From contig JANXME010000347.1 of assembly GCA_025354785.1 (NCBI GenBank), positions 1 through 34,778 of the forward strand: DNA of 34,778 bases, written 5' to 3'. The notes under the pieces are model-generated. The model saw only the letters and a list, made by a program, of their open reading frames with translations, ran no database searches and was not told where the DNA came from. The position numbers and the translations under genes are program-made. This document shows positions 24,679 to 31,377 of the stretch, in pieces. The stretch's first letter is position 1. Each line of letters starts with the position of its first letter. The DNA is from Actinomycetes bacterium (GTDB taxonomy: Bacteria; Actinomycetota; Actinomycetes; Nanopelagicales; Nanopelagicaceae).

Positions 24679-24843
24679 ATGATTAAATATATCGTTATAG
24701 TTGATAAACACAACAAAAAAAGCTTTGAATCGTGGGATGACGCTAAGGCGTGGGCAGATGTTCAGGCGGCGCGCAAGAAGGTTAACAGTGTCATCATATT
24801 TTATGTAAGATCTAGTGATACCCATTCATACATACTCAAATGA
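24679..24843 (+). CDS. 54-residue protein of unknown function
   Basis: ATG 24679 begins five bases after the encoded CCA. The product (MIKYIVIVDKHNKKSFESWD...) has an N-terminal strand, a helix (DDAKAWADVQAARKKVNSV) and a last strand (IIFYVRSSDTHSYILK). ATGA overlap with the receiver-like gene. No clear ribosome site, which suggests that its message start is close. Confidence 0.55.
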   Translation: MIKYIVIVDKHNKKSFESWDDAKAWADVQAARKKVNSVIIFYVRSSDTHSYILK

Positions 24844-25250
24844 AGATTCTAATCTTAGATGATGACGATTGTCGTCACAATCGTTTCAAACTTCATCTAT
24901 TGGGGAACCATTTCCTCACGCACGCGCGAACATATGATGAGTTCGTGACGGCGATGATGACAGACACATTTGATGTGATTTTTCTCGATCACGATCTCAA
25001 TTACGAGGAGTATGTCTCCAAGGATAAAAATGGTTGTGAGCTCACTGGATATCATGCAGCACTTTGGATCGTGAAGAATCTCCAACTGGAGACTCGCCCA
25101 AATAACATCGTCATTCATTCACATAACATGGGTGGAGTGATCCAGATGTTAGGCATATTGAAAGATGCTGGATATAACCCAAAGATCTGGGAGTTCTCCC
25201 CAGCAGAGAATCCGCTAGAAGGTGCGGGACTAGGGCCGGCAAATGAGTAA
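24840..25250 (+). CDS. Receiver-like protein (cyclic-phosphate processing type)
   Basis: 136 residues. ILILDDDDCRHNRFKLHLLG has the acidic pocket (Asp7-Asp10) of a receiver fold and continues DVIFLDHDLN, where Asp50 takes the place of the phosphoacceptor and is followed by H-D-L-N. This matches the stand-alone cyclic-phosphate-processing receiver family (cpREC), found near RNA- or NAD-related enzymes, rather than a two-component regulator. VIHSHNMGG supplies further His. The proposed reaction is unproven here. Confidence 0.7.
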   Translation: MKILILDDDDCRHNRFKLHLLGNHFLTHARTYDEFVTAMMTDTFDVIFLDHDLNYEEYVSKDKNGCELTGYHAALWIVKNLQLETRPNNIVIHSHNMGGVIQMLGILKDAGYNPKIWEFSPAENPLEGAGLGPANE

Positions 25251-25295
25251 TGGAAGAGATTTATGAGCATCATCAAAAGCGAGATGCAGAACGGT

Positions 25296-25311
25296 CGGCA
25301 TGACGATTGCA
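25296..25311 (+). promoter_or_regulatory. Sigma-54-like -24/-12 promoter, copy 10
   Basis: CGGCATGACGATTGCA, correct spacing, in the gap between 25250 and the AlkB-like gene at 25347. Confidence 0.65.
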
Positions 25312-25346
25312 GAATGGTGTGTACCCCGCCACAAAGGAGTACCAAA

Positions 25347-25937
25347 ATGGAACTCGCAATCGAGCCGCCAGTCAAGTACACCGCCAATTTCCTTGGCGAA
25401 GATGTGTCGTCGATTTATACCAAAATGAGTGTGCTGCCTTGGGATAGGCACAGCGCAAACATGTATGGCAAGAAGATTGACATGCCGCGATTCTTCGTTT
25501 GGATGGGTATTCCACCGCTCAAGCTGTACGGGGCACCTGTGCCGACGATTGAGTGGACCCCAGAGGCTATCGATGTGCGCGAACGTGTCCAGAAAGCGAC
25601 CGGCGTGCTTTACGATAGCCTCAATATCAACATGTACCGGGACGAAAATGATTATCTTGGATGGCACATCGACCCGGAAGACGAGGGTCGGTGGGATTAT
25701 CCCATTGCCAGCGTAACGCTCGGTGCTGAACGACAGTTCCAGATGCGCCAATACATCAAGAATGAGGGCTCAAGTAAGAAGGTCCCGGTTGGCGACATCC
25801 ACAGCATCACGCTTGGCCATGGCAGCCTTCTGTTGATGCCGCCCGGCTTCCAAGCGGGCTGGTTACACCGCGCCCCTAAGAGCAATAAGAAATGTATCCG
25901 CCGCATTAACCTGACCTTCCGGCGTATGGCCCCCTAG
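25347..25937 (+). CDS. AlkB-like 2OG-Fe(II) dioxygenase
   Basis: 196 residues; ATG 25347 behind AAAGGAGTACCAAA. LNINMYRDENDYLGWHIDPE supplies His107 and Asp109 of the iron triad, WLHRAPKS gives His174, and RRINLTFRR the R-x5-R (186/192) that binds 2-oxoglutarate and substrate in AlkB. IASVTLGAERQFQMR also fits. Such enzymes remove methyl groups from DNA or RNA. In a phage this could repair its genome or tRNAs. The substrate cannot be read from sequence. It is first behind sigma-54-like box 10. Confidence 0.85.
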   Translation: MELAIEPPVKYTANFLGEDVSSIYTKMSVLPWDRHSANMYGKKIDMPRFFVWMGIPPLKLYGAPVPTIEWTPEAIDVRERVQKATGVLYDSLNINMYRDENDYLGWHIDPEDEGRWDYPIASVTLGAERQFQMRQYIKNEGSSKKVPVGDIHSITLGHGSLLLMPPGFQAGWLHRAPKSNKKCIRRINLTFRRMAP

Positions 25938-25941
25938 GGGC

Positions 25942-25957
25942 CGGTACGGCGGTTGCA
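25942..25957 (+). promoter_or_regulatory. Sigma-54-like -24/-12 promoter, copy 11
   Basis: CGGTACGGCGGTTGCA, correct spacing, four bases after the AlkB-like stop and 39 before ATG 25996. Confidence 0.6.
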
Positions 25958-25960
25958 GCA

Positions 25961-25987
25961 CCCGGTGTGGAACACAACCACACCGGG
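25961..25987 (+). other. 10-base-pair hairpin at the predicted start
   Basis: CCCGGTGTGG (25961-25970) and CCACACCGGG (25978-25987) form a perfect stem with a 7-base loop. It begins just after the -12 element, so the predicted transcript start lies inside it. It could be an operator, or a terminator for the AlkB-like transcript. Confidence 0.5.
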
Positions 25988-25995
25988 AGTCCAAA

Positions 25996-26280
25996 ATGAG
26001 CGAAATCCGACGTAGTGGCGGCGAATATGTTGACTCTGGATTGACTGATGCTGACGGCAAGAGCATCCAGAAGTGGCAGCGGTCAAAGGTTGAGGTGAAG
26101 TGCTGCGGCGAGTGGTTCCACTGTGGTGGATTTACCAACACCTGCGAATACTGCGGTGCCGACTACAACATGTCGGGTCAGCAGCTTGCCTCACGCAGCC
26201 AGTGGGGTGAAGACACCGGGGAGTCGGTTGACGACATCCTGAGTGTGGACACCGACTACGCGTCGTACGACGGAGAATAA
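25996..26280 (+). CDS. FTNTC-DYNMSGQ phage protein, paralog B
   Basis: 94 residues; ATG 25996 behind GGGAGTCCAAA. EVKCCGEWFHCGGFTNTCEY then CGADYNMSGQQLASRSQWGE is almost the same as paralog A at 21047; the ends differ (SVDTDYASYDGE). A recent duplication with its own promoter is likely. Function of the family is unknown. Confidence 0.8.
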   Translation: MSEIRRSGGEYVDSGLTDADGKSIQKWQRSKVEVKCCGEWFHCGGFTNTCEYCGADYNMSGQQLASRSQWGEDTGESVDDILSVDTDYASYDGE

Positions 26281-26282
26281 GG

Positions 26283-26513
26283 ATGTATCTAGTCACCTCC
26301 TATAGCGACACGTGGCTCATCGGCGCCATGAAGATCTTCAGTAAGAAGACCGCTGCTCGCAAGTATTACGAATCCGTACGAGCAGCGATCGGATATGCAG
26401 TCTGCTATCAGGTCCATAGCGATTGGACTCTGCCCGAGTTAATCTGGAATCATGTCTCCGATTTGAGGGAGGTCACTGGCTCGCCCGGAGTTGGCGAAGA
26501 CGAAGCTGGCTAA
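26283..26513 (+). CDS. 76-residue protein of unknown function
   Basis: ATG 26283 right after the previous stop (AAGG nearby). The product (MYLVTSYSDTWLIGAMKIFS...) has strands then a basic helix (KKTAARKYYESVRAAIGYAV) and an acidic end. No family recognised. Confidence 0.55.
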   Translation: MYLVTSYSDTWLIGAMKIFSKKTAARKYYESVRAAIGYAVCYQVHSDWTLPELIWNHVSDLREVTGSPGVGEDEAG

Positions 26514-26517
26514 GAAG

Positions 26518-26583
26518 ATGACTAAAGTTAAGGTTGGCACCATGAAGCGGGGCGATTTAATCGGCGTGTGGTCCGGGGAGTGA
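26518..26583 (+). CDS. 21-residue peptide
   Basis: ATG 26518, four bases after the previous stop with AAGAAG before it. MTKVKVGTMKRGDLIGVWSG then E reads like a small beta turn (G-T-M-K-R-G-D-L-I-G). It could be a real micropeptide or a decayed gene. The next gene starts two bases later. Confidence 0.35.
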   Translation: MTKVKVGTMKRGDLIGVWSGE

Positions 26584-26585
26584 AA

Positions 26586-26813
26586 ATGGCGAGTAAGACC
26601 AAGGCGAGTAAGATTGAGGTGATAGACCTTGCTAACGAACCTATGGTCTATGTTAACACTCAGGACTATAGGGATGCAATCGACGGCACCATGCCAGCTA
26701 CGCTGTTCTCGCTTGCGTATGACTGGATGGATAAACCACATCGGCTGGTCTACGACCTATGTAATGAGATTGATCGCCTTAGAGCGAAATATGAGGACCC
26801 CAATGGCAAATGA
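26586..26813 (+). CDS. 75-residue protein of unknown function
   Basis: ATG 26586 behind GGGGAGTGAAA. The product (MASKTKASKIEVIDLANEPM...) has a basic start, a strand (MVYVNTQDYRDAIDG) and helices (FSLAYDWMDKPHRLVYDLCN). It overlaps the next gene by 11 bases. No family recognised. Confidence 0.55.
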   Translation: MASKTKASKIEVIDLANEPMVYVNTQDYRDAIDGTMPATLFSLAYDWMDKPHRLVYDLCNEIDRLRAKYEDPNGK

Positions 26814-27078
26814 CTTTTACGAGGCCATATATGATGGCAGGTATACAACCAAACTCCGATGGGCGTCACATACTCAAGACCCAGTGGCCTGTAGGGCACA
26901 CAAGGAAGACGTATGTGCTTTGGAGGCCCTGTTTAAAACAGACCTCTTGGCTGAATATGACGTTACCAACAATCCAAAAGCTGATCTTTGCTATGCAAAG
27001 GCATGGGACATGGGACACGCCAATGGACTCCACGAGGTGGCGATGTATTTTGAGGATTTGGTAGGTCTGATCAAGTAG
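26803..27078 (+). CDS. 91-residue helical protein
   Basis: ATG 26803 inside the end of the previous gene. The product (MANDFYEAIYDGRYTTKLRW...) is mainly helical with HTQDPVACRAHKEDVCALEA and AKAWDMGHANGLHEVAMYFE. It is followed by AGGAGG and the HAD gene. No family recognised. Confidence 0.6.
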   Translation: MANDFYEAIYDGRYTTKLRWASHTQDPVACRAHKEDVCALEALFKTDLLAEYDVTNNPKADLCYAKAWDMGHANGLHEVAMYFEDLVGLIK

Positions 27079-27086
27079 GAGGTTGT

Positions 27087-27671
27087 ATGTCAAAGACTAA
27101 GAAAAAGAAACTGGTCGCCCACGACCTCGATGGATGCATGTGCGATTGGGATGGCGCTATGAAACGCGACCTGACTGCCATGCTATTGCCCGGTGAGGCT
27201 TCATTGCCACCCATTCTCGATCCAAATGTCCCTGAGTATCGGGACCGATGTGAAATTATCAAGGGCCGTCCTGGCTGGTGGCTAAACTTGGTGCCGCTTG
27301 CCAGCGGCTTCAAACTATATGAACTGGTCAAGGAAATTGGTTTCAAGAGCCAAGTCCTGACCAAAGGACCTCGACGTTTTCCAATGGCATGGGCAGAAAA
27401 GGTTCAGTGGTGTGCTGCCCATATGCCGGGCGTCGGTGTAAACATCGTAATGAACAAGGAACTTTTCAACGCGGATGTGCTCATCGATGATTTTCCTCCG
27501 TACAACATGAAATGGCTGGACCGCCACCCAAACGGCCTCGTAATTATGCCAGATCGCCCGTGGAATCAGTGGTGGAACCACCAGCGGGCATTTAGGTACC
27601 GGGATGGCGTAGAAGAGCCGGCAGATTTTCAATTGGTTAAAGCTGTTCTGGAAGCAAAGTTTAACGAATAG
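27087..27671 (+). CDS. HAD-superfamily phosphatase
   Basis: 194 residues; ATG 27087 behind AGGAGGTTGT. AHDLDGCMCDWD (Asp13, Asp15) is HAD motif I, VLTKGPR (Thr92) motif II and VLIDDFPPYN (Asp134-Asp135) motif IV; Lys105 or Lys123 could serve as motif III. The layout, with DDFPPYNMKWLDRHPNGLVI, resembles 5'(3')-deoxyribonucleotidases and other small phage nucleotidases. It probably removes phosphate from a nucleotide or sugar phosphate; substrate unknown. Confidence 0.75.
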   Translation: MSKTKKKKLVAHDLDGCMCDWDGAMKRDLTAMLLPGEASLPPILDPNVPEYRDRCEIIKGRPGWWLNLVPLASGFKLYELVKEIGFKSQVLTKGPRRFPMAWAEKVQWCAAHMPGVGVNIVMNKELFNADVLIDDFPPYNMKWLDRHPNGLVIMPDRPWNQWWNHQRAFRYRDGVEEPADFQLVKAVLEAKFNE

Positions 27672-27866
27672 GGACGCGAGTGCCCGTGGATTTTTGTAGT
27701 AAGGGTTTGTAAAACGCCTGAGTCAGTATGACCCAAAGCTACCTGTTCGGAGGAGGGCTAGTGTGCCTGGATACTCCGTCAGATCTTAAATAATCTGCTA
27801 TTGCTTTTGCTGCGGAGTCACAACCCACTGCTGTTTTTATGACGACGATAGGAAGAGGAGAAGAGT
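27672..27866 (+). other. Gene-free region with nested hairpin
   Basis: ACTCCG near 27773 pairs with CGGAGT near 27822, enclosing CAGAT/ATCTG with loop CTTAAATA. AT-rich stretches (TTTTTGTAGTAAGG, CTTAAATAATC) could hold a sigma-70-type promoter but no clear -35/-10 pair is seen. No gene fits; the sigma-54-like box is absent here. Confidence 0.4.
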
Positions 27867-28151
27867 ATGGATAGTGTAAAGAAGAATAGTGTTGACAATA
27901 AGGAAGAGTTAGAATCTCTTTTGTTTCAGATGCGCGAAGAAGGTAGTGGAACCACCAGATTGCAGTGGTTTTGCATGGTGTTGTTCGTTTCTGACCTTAT
28001 CTGCGGGTTGGTCGCACCGCAGATCAAGGCGTGGTATGGAGCGATTCCAGTTCTTTTCACGTTCGTAGTCTATCTGCTCAGCCTAGCAAACCAGCGCGCC
28101 AAGTTGGTTACCATTAACACTCTCTTGGAGCTCGGCCGTCGCATGTCGTGA
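27867..28151 (+). CDS. Two-span membrane protein
   Basis: 94 residues; ATG 27867 behind GGAAGAGGAGAAGAGT. A charged N-terminus (MDSVKKNSVDNKEELESLLF) is followed by two spans (WFCMVLFVSDLICGLVAPQI and AIPVLFTFVVYLLSLANQRA) with a short loop. Probably an inner-membrane protein with a cytosolic N-terminal helix. Function unknown. Confidence 0.65.
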   Translation: MDSVKKNSVDNKEELESLLFQMREEGSGTTRLQWFCMVLFVSDLICGLVAPQIKAWYGAIPVLFTFVVYLLSLANQRAKLVTINTLLELGRRMS

Positions 28152-28378
28152 AAACTCCGCCAATTGGACAGGTCGTTTGGCGGTCGGTTGGTGGCATGGT
28201 TGTTGCAGACTGGGTTTGTATGGTGCGAGTGGCACACGGCTGCCCAGATCCGAGGCATAAAAGGGCTTGTACGTGTGCAGATGAGGTGGGTGTGGTAAAA
28301 TGGGGTTTGACTGGCGACCGACATCAACCAGATGTTGATGCCTGGAAGGAGCGTGTGATTCCATGGTACTTTGGGTAA
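28148..28378 (+). CDS. Uncertain 76-residue frame over a promoter box
   Basis: GTGA overlap at 28148 would couple it to the previous gene. The product (MKTPPIGQVVWRSVGGMVVA...) has Cys and His (HGCPDPRHKRACTCADEVGV) and ends with a credible VKWGLTGDRHQPDVDAWKER. However, its first part contains a near-perfect sigma-54-like box (28192), so it may be noncoding leader for the 28363 gene or start later (ATG 28219). Confidence 0.4.
   Translation: MKTPPIGQVVWRSVGGMVVADWVCMVRVAHGCPDPRHKRACTCADEVGVVKWGLTGDRHQPDVDAWKERVIPWYFG
28192..28207 (+). promoter_or_regulatory. Sigma-54-like -24/-12 promoter, copy 12
   Basis: TGGCATGGTTGTTGCA, correct spacing. It is the only good copy deep inside an open frame. 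The next certain gene starts at 28363, 156 bases later. Confidence 0.55.
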
Positions 28379-28569
28379 GTAAAGGTGGTCGACGTCGTGT
28401 GCTTTATGATGGCACCTTCCTGAACTTTGAACATCTGTACACTCACAAAGGTAATTCTAAATGGGTGTCAATGGATTCGGCCACATTTTTGCACAGCCTC
28501 CCAACTAAGAAAGATGTTAAGGCCGTGTGGCCGACAACCCGCAAAGGAGGCACCTGGGATGAATATTGA
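28363..28569 (+). CDS. 68-residue basic protein
   Basis: ATG 28363 with GGAAGGAG upstream at slightly long spacing. The product (MVLWVSKGGRRRVLYDGTFL...) is basic and beta-rich, ending TTRKGGTWDEY. No family recognised. It overlaps the next start. Confidence 0.6.
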   Translation: MVLWVSKGGRRRVLYDGTFLNFEHLYTHKGNSKWVSMDSATFLHSLPTKKDVKAVWPTTRKGGTWDEY

Positions 28570-28711
28570 ACTCATCGTCGACCATGAAGGTCTTGAGATT
28601 TATGGATTGGTCGAGCACGGTAGTTTAGAAGACCGGGTGCTCTATGAGGGCTCTAAGACAGAGGTGTTGAGCTTTTATCTGGGCATGGTTGGCCCGCAGG
28701 CTGAGGCATGA
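28559..28711 (+). CDS. 50-residue acidic protein
   Basis: ATG 28559 with AAAGGAGGCACCTGGG upstream. MNIELIVDHEGLEIYGLVEH then GSLEDRVLYEGSKTEVLSFY looks like a small beta-hairpin plus helix. Function unknown; overlaps both neighbours. Confidence 0.55.
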   Translation: MNIELIVDHEGLEIYGLVEHGSLEDRVLYEGSKTEVLSFYLGMVGPQAEA

Positions 28712-28920
28712 GACTTATGACTCCGGGTGATGCTTTACAGTTCGTTGGGTGTCGGGTCCAGAAGCACTCTGGTAAGCCTTTTAAATCGACATTTATCACC
28801 GCCACGGTCGCTGGAGCAGTCTACTCACCATATCCAGGACGGTCCGATAGGGTGGCCTTTGTCTTCGAAGAAGATGATTCGATTGTTGAGTGTAATTTGC
28901 TGGATTTCGCCATCATTTAA
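28708..28920 (+). CDS. 70-residue beta-rich protein
   Basis: ATGA overlap sets the start. The product (MRLMTPGDALQFVGCRVQKH...) alternates strands and turns (STFITATVAGAVYSPYPGRS, VAFVFEEDDSIVECNLLDFA). It might be a small barrel. No family recognised. Confidence 0.55.
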   Translation: MRLMTPGDALQFVGCRVQKHSGKPFKSTFITATVAGAVYSPYPGRSDRVAFVFEEDDSIVECNLLDFAII

Positions 28921-28930
28921 GGAGTATAAC

Positions 28931-29404
28931 ATGTCTGAAGAATTGCCTATTGTCGAAAAGAAGACGTGCTTGGTGGCGCGTGGTATTCCCGGCGCCGGCA
29001 AGTCTACTCTTCTCTCTAAAAGGGCGCCCAACGCGCTTGTCTGTTCTGCTGACCACTTTTTTATCGGCGCGGATGGCAAGTATGTTTTCGACGCGTCGAA
29101 ACTGAGGGGTGCTCACGAAAGTAGTTTCAATAAATTCCGACTGGCGGTGGCCGGTGGCGCCCCAATGGTCGCAGTCGATAATACCAACCTCACTTGGTGG
29201 GAGATGGGACGATATGTCGAGCTCGCGCTTGGTGTCGGATATCAGGTTGAGGTGCTGGATGTGCAGACCCCACCGGACGTGGCAGCTGCGCGTGGCATTC
29301 ATGGTGTCCCGGCAGAGCACGTCCAGAAGATGGCGCGCAAGAAGCTTGAGGTACCGGAGAATGTTCGTGCCAATCCGAATTTCAAGTACACTACGATCAA
29401 GTGA
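28931..29404 (+). CDS. P-loop kinase of the polynucleotide-kinase type
   Basis: 157 residues; ATG 28931 behind AAGGAGTATAAC. RGIPGAGKST (18-26) is the Walker A loop; CSADHFF follows the lid-type Asp; MVAVDNTNLTWWEMGRYVEL (DNTN 83-86) and RGIHGVP are typical of the AAA_33/N4BP2L1-like branch of polynucleotide-kinase-like enzymes. It probably phosphorylates a nucleic-acid end or nucleoside; there is no phosphatase domain. The HAD gene upstream could supply that activity, but that is inference. Confidence 0.8.
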   Translation: MSEELPIVEKKTCLVARGIPGAGKSTLLSKRAPNALVCSADHFFIGADGKYVFDASKLRGAHESSFNKFRLAVAGGAPMVAVDNTNLTWWEMGRYVELALGVGYQVEVLDVQTPPDVAAARGIHGVPAEHVQKMARKKLEVPENVRANPNFKYTTIK

Positions 29405-29459
29405 GTCATCAATGCGGCGAACCTAGATAAATGTACGACCATGTTTGCCGCTGCCTGAT

Positions 29460-29475
29460 TGGCACGGTTCTTGCA
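29460..29475 (+). promoter_or_regulatory. Sigma-54-like -24/-12 promoter, copy 13
   Basis: TGGCACGGTTCTTGCA, an exact consensus match, in the gap after the kinase gene and 26 bases before the TTG at 29502. Confidence 0.8.
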
Positions 29476-29501
29476 ATTTCCCCGTGTGGAGGACGCCCCA
29501 T

Positions 29502-29648
29502 TTGTCATCGGAACAGTCTAAGAGCACCATAAAGAACACTCGTGAACTCATCGATAAGCTGTTGGAGGAGGCCCGCAACGACATAGAACAAGCGAAGGAA
29601 ACTCTCCGAAAGGCTGCCGCAGAACAAGGCCATAAAATCAAACTCTAA
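29502..29648 (+). CDS. 48-residue helical protein, TTG start
   Basis: No ATG fits; TTG 29502 follows TGGAGGACGCCCCA at normal spacing and sits just after sigma-54-like box 13. The product (MSSEQSKSTIKNTRELIDKL...) is one amphipathic helix with EARNDIEQAKETLRKAAAEQ, probably a coiled-coil-forming peptide. Function unknown. Confidence 0.6.
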   Translation: MSSEQSKSTIKNTRELIDKLLEEARNDIEQAKETLRKAAAEQGHKIKL

Positions 29649-29662
29649 CCACAGGACAGACG

Positions 29663-29971
29663 ATGAAGATCCTTGCAAAGGACCAGTTGGACGAGAATAT
29701 TGCTTTCGTTGATGAGTGTATTAGTCTGGGTGCGCACACGCCGCCAACCTTCATTCTTGCTGCTGATGTGGTACCTGAAGTGGGTGTGGTTGTGGTCGTC
29801 TTCTCAGATAGGACGGTCGCTTCGATGGAATTCAGTGAGTTCACCCCCAACCCGACTGCAACCCCAGACTTTTCTGACTTGGAAATCATCGATCATGGGC
29901 TGACGCTCCGTCTTGGGTCATACGAGGTCGATGTGGGAACCTTTATGAGCGGTTGGACCAACATAGACTAG
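29663..29971 (+). CDS. 102-residue beta-rich protein
   Basis: ATG 29663 follows ACAGGACAGACG. The product (MKILAKDQLDENIAFVDECI...) is beta-rich (VVPEVGVVVVVFSDRTVASM) with a Pro/Thr-rich linker (TPNPTATPDFSDLEIIDHGL). No family recognised. It ends seven bases before tRNA-Ile. Confidence 0.55.
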   Translation: MKILAKDQLDENIAFVDECISLGAHTPPTFILAADVVPEVGVVVVVFSDRTVASMEFSEFTPNPTATPDFSDLEIIDHGLTLRLGSYEVDVGTFMSGWTNID

Positions 29972-29978
29972 GGCTACA

Positions 29979-30050
29979 CGGCCCATAGCTCAGGGGTAGA
30001 GCAAGCACCTTATAAGTGCTAGGTCGTTGGTTCGAAGCCAACTGGGCCGA
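29979..30050 (+). tRNA. tRNA-Ile (anticodon UAU)
   Basis: 72 bases with a full cloverleaf: acceptor CGGCCCA/TGGGCCG, D arm with GCTC and AGAGC stem sides, anticodon stem AGCAC/GTGCT enclosing loop CTTATAA (anticodon TAT), and T arm GTTGG-TTCGAAG-CCAAC. It reads AUA. No CCA is encoded (the sequence continues CTATG), so CCA must be added, fitting the nucleotidyltransferase at 17383. It is packed between genes at 29971 and 30053. Confidence 0.93.
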
Positions 30051-30052
30051 CT

Positions 30053-30514
30053 ATGAATGATGCTGAGAAGAAAAAGTGGTTGGATGGTTATGAGTGTGGG
30101 CTCACGTGGCCCGATTCACATGACTACCGTCCAGGCGGGCCGTGGATCTATATGGCTTCTCGAAGAGATCAGCCCGAGCAAATAGATATGGAAATACAAT
30201 CTCGTCTAGAAAATGCGGCATGGCGTAGTGGTTGGGAGGTGGGCTTCGTGTGCGGCAAGTCGACTGGCATCCGGTTTACTCAAGCGCAGATCGATGCTAT
30301 TTGGGTCAAACACGACCGCGAATTGCAGGTAGTGCAAATCCGTACCACAATTCAAAAATTAACCAACTCGTATAATGAGTTGGTGGCTCGTGCTGGCGAG
30401 ATGCCAAAACTGGATGCTTGCGGTCCATATCGTTATATGGCGCAGCTTCTACTGACAGAAGCTGCCGGGAAGCTTAAAGAAGCTATTAATCAGCTGAATA
30501 TTAGCATTAAATAG
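30053..30514 (+). CDS. 153-residue helical protein
   Basis: ATG 30053 begins two bases after the tRNA. The product (MNDAEKKKWLDGYECGLTWP...) has a Trp/Tyr-rich first part (WLDGYECGLTWPDSHDYRPG, WRSGWEVGFVCGKSTGIRFT) with two Cys, and a helical second part (LQVVQIRTTIQKLTNSYNEL, KLKEAINQLNISIK). No family recognised. Confidence 0.55.
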   Translation: MNDAEKKKWLDGYECGLTWPDSHDYRPGGPWIYMASRRDQPEQIDMEIQSRLENAAWRSGWEVGFVCGKSTGIRFTQAQIDAIWVKHDRELQVVQIRTTIQKLTNSYNELVARAGEMPKLDACGPYRYMAQLLLTEAAGKLKEAINQLNISIK

Positions 30515-30531
30515 GGAATTGGCGCGATATA

Positions 30532-31377
30532 TTGAATTTACACAAGCATAACCAGGAACATACTGAAGAATCGCATCGAGAAAGGTGCTCTGATATGATA
30601 GAGGAATACAAACTAAATATGGGCAACATGAAGGGTGGTGTAGTGGTATACTACACCTCTAATGAGTTAGATGCACTCCATGAACAAGCTAAGGTGTCAT
30701 TTGAAAAGTTGTTGGCCTATAACAACGATTTGCGACTAAAATACTCCTCTGGGCTATGTAAAACAGATAAATATTATTATTTTAATCGAAATTTCGCAAG
30801 TGATTTAAAATTCTTGGGTACACATAATCTCCATAGTCACATGCTTCTAGACTATGGCAAGGAGATTCTTGCCTGTCTAGACGATAATGACAAGGAGATT
30901 GAGCGTGATATGAAAAAGAATGCCGAATTCGTTCGGCATTGCAAGAAAGATAATGTGAAATCTGCTGATTATTTTATGTGGCTTGTATATGAGCCGTGGA
31001 CGATTCCAGAGTATTACACAGATGCCGGCAATGTAATTGACACTTGGGTCGCACGTTGTATCTGGAAAGATTTAAAGTCCAAATGCAATCTCTGCAATGT
31101 ATCTATTTCACCTGGACGGCTTGTCGCGCATCAAGCATCAACGCAATGTGCAAATAAAGCTCTTAGCTATAAAGCTCATCAGGCGGGTTATGTGTATACG
31201 GCTAATCAGGCCATAGTCAGGGCGGTAAAAGCCGGAACACTGGTTGGCGAAAAGGTCCCAACCCACTACTCAATTTATGTGCCAGAGTGGACTATAAAGG
31301 CTGCCGAAATATATGCCAAAAACAAAGACTATGCTGGCATGTCTTTTGTAGAATTTGTTAACAGCATGAAACCATGA
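30532..31377 (+). CDS. 281-residue protein with C2HC zinc motif
   Basis: TTG 30532 gives the longest frame; ATG 30595 (MIEEYKLNMGNMKGG) is an alternative. It is the third-longest product here. The helical first half (FNRNFASDLKFLGTHNLHSH, EIERDMKKNAEFVRHCKKDN) is followed by C-N-L-C-x(11)-H-x(5)-C (CNLCNVSISPGRLVAHQAST, QC), a probable zinc site. The C-terminus (VPEWTIKAAEIYAKNKDYAG) is helical. The DNA is AT-rich. I do not recognise the family. Confidence 0.6.
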   Translation: MNLHKHNQEHTEESHRERCSDMIEEYKLNMGNMKGGVVVYYTSNELDALHEQAKVSFEKLLAYNNDLRLKYSSGLCKTDKYYYFNRNFASDLKFLGTHNLHSHMLLDYGKEILACLDDNDKEIERDMKKNAEFVRHCKKDNVKSADYFMWLVYEPWTIPEYYTDAGNVIDTWVARCIWKDLKSKCNLCNVSISPGRLVAHQASTQCANKALSYKAHQAGYVYTANQAIVRAVKAGTLVGEKVPTHYSIYVPEWTIKAAEIYAKNKDYAGMSFVEFVNSMKP

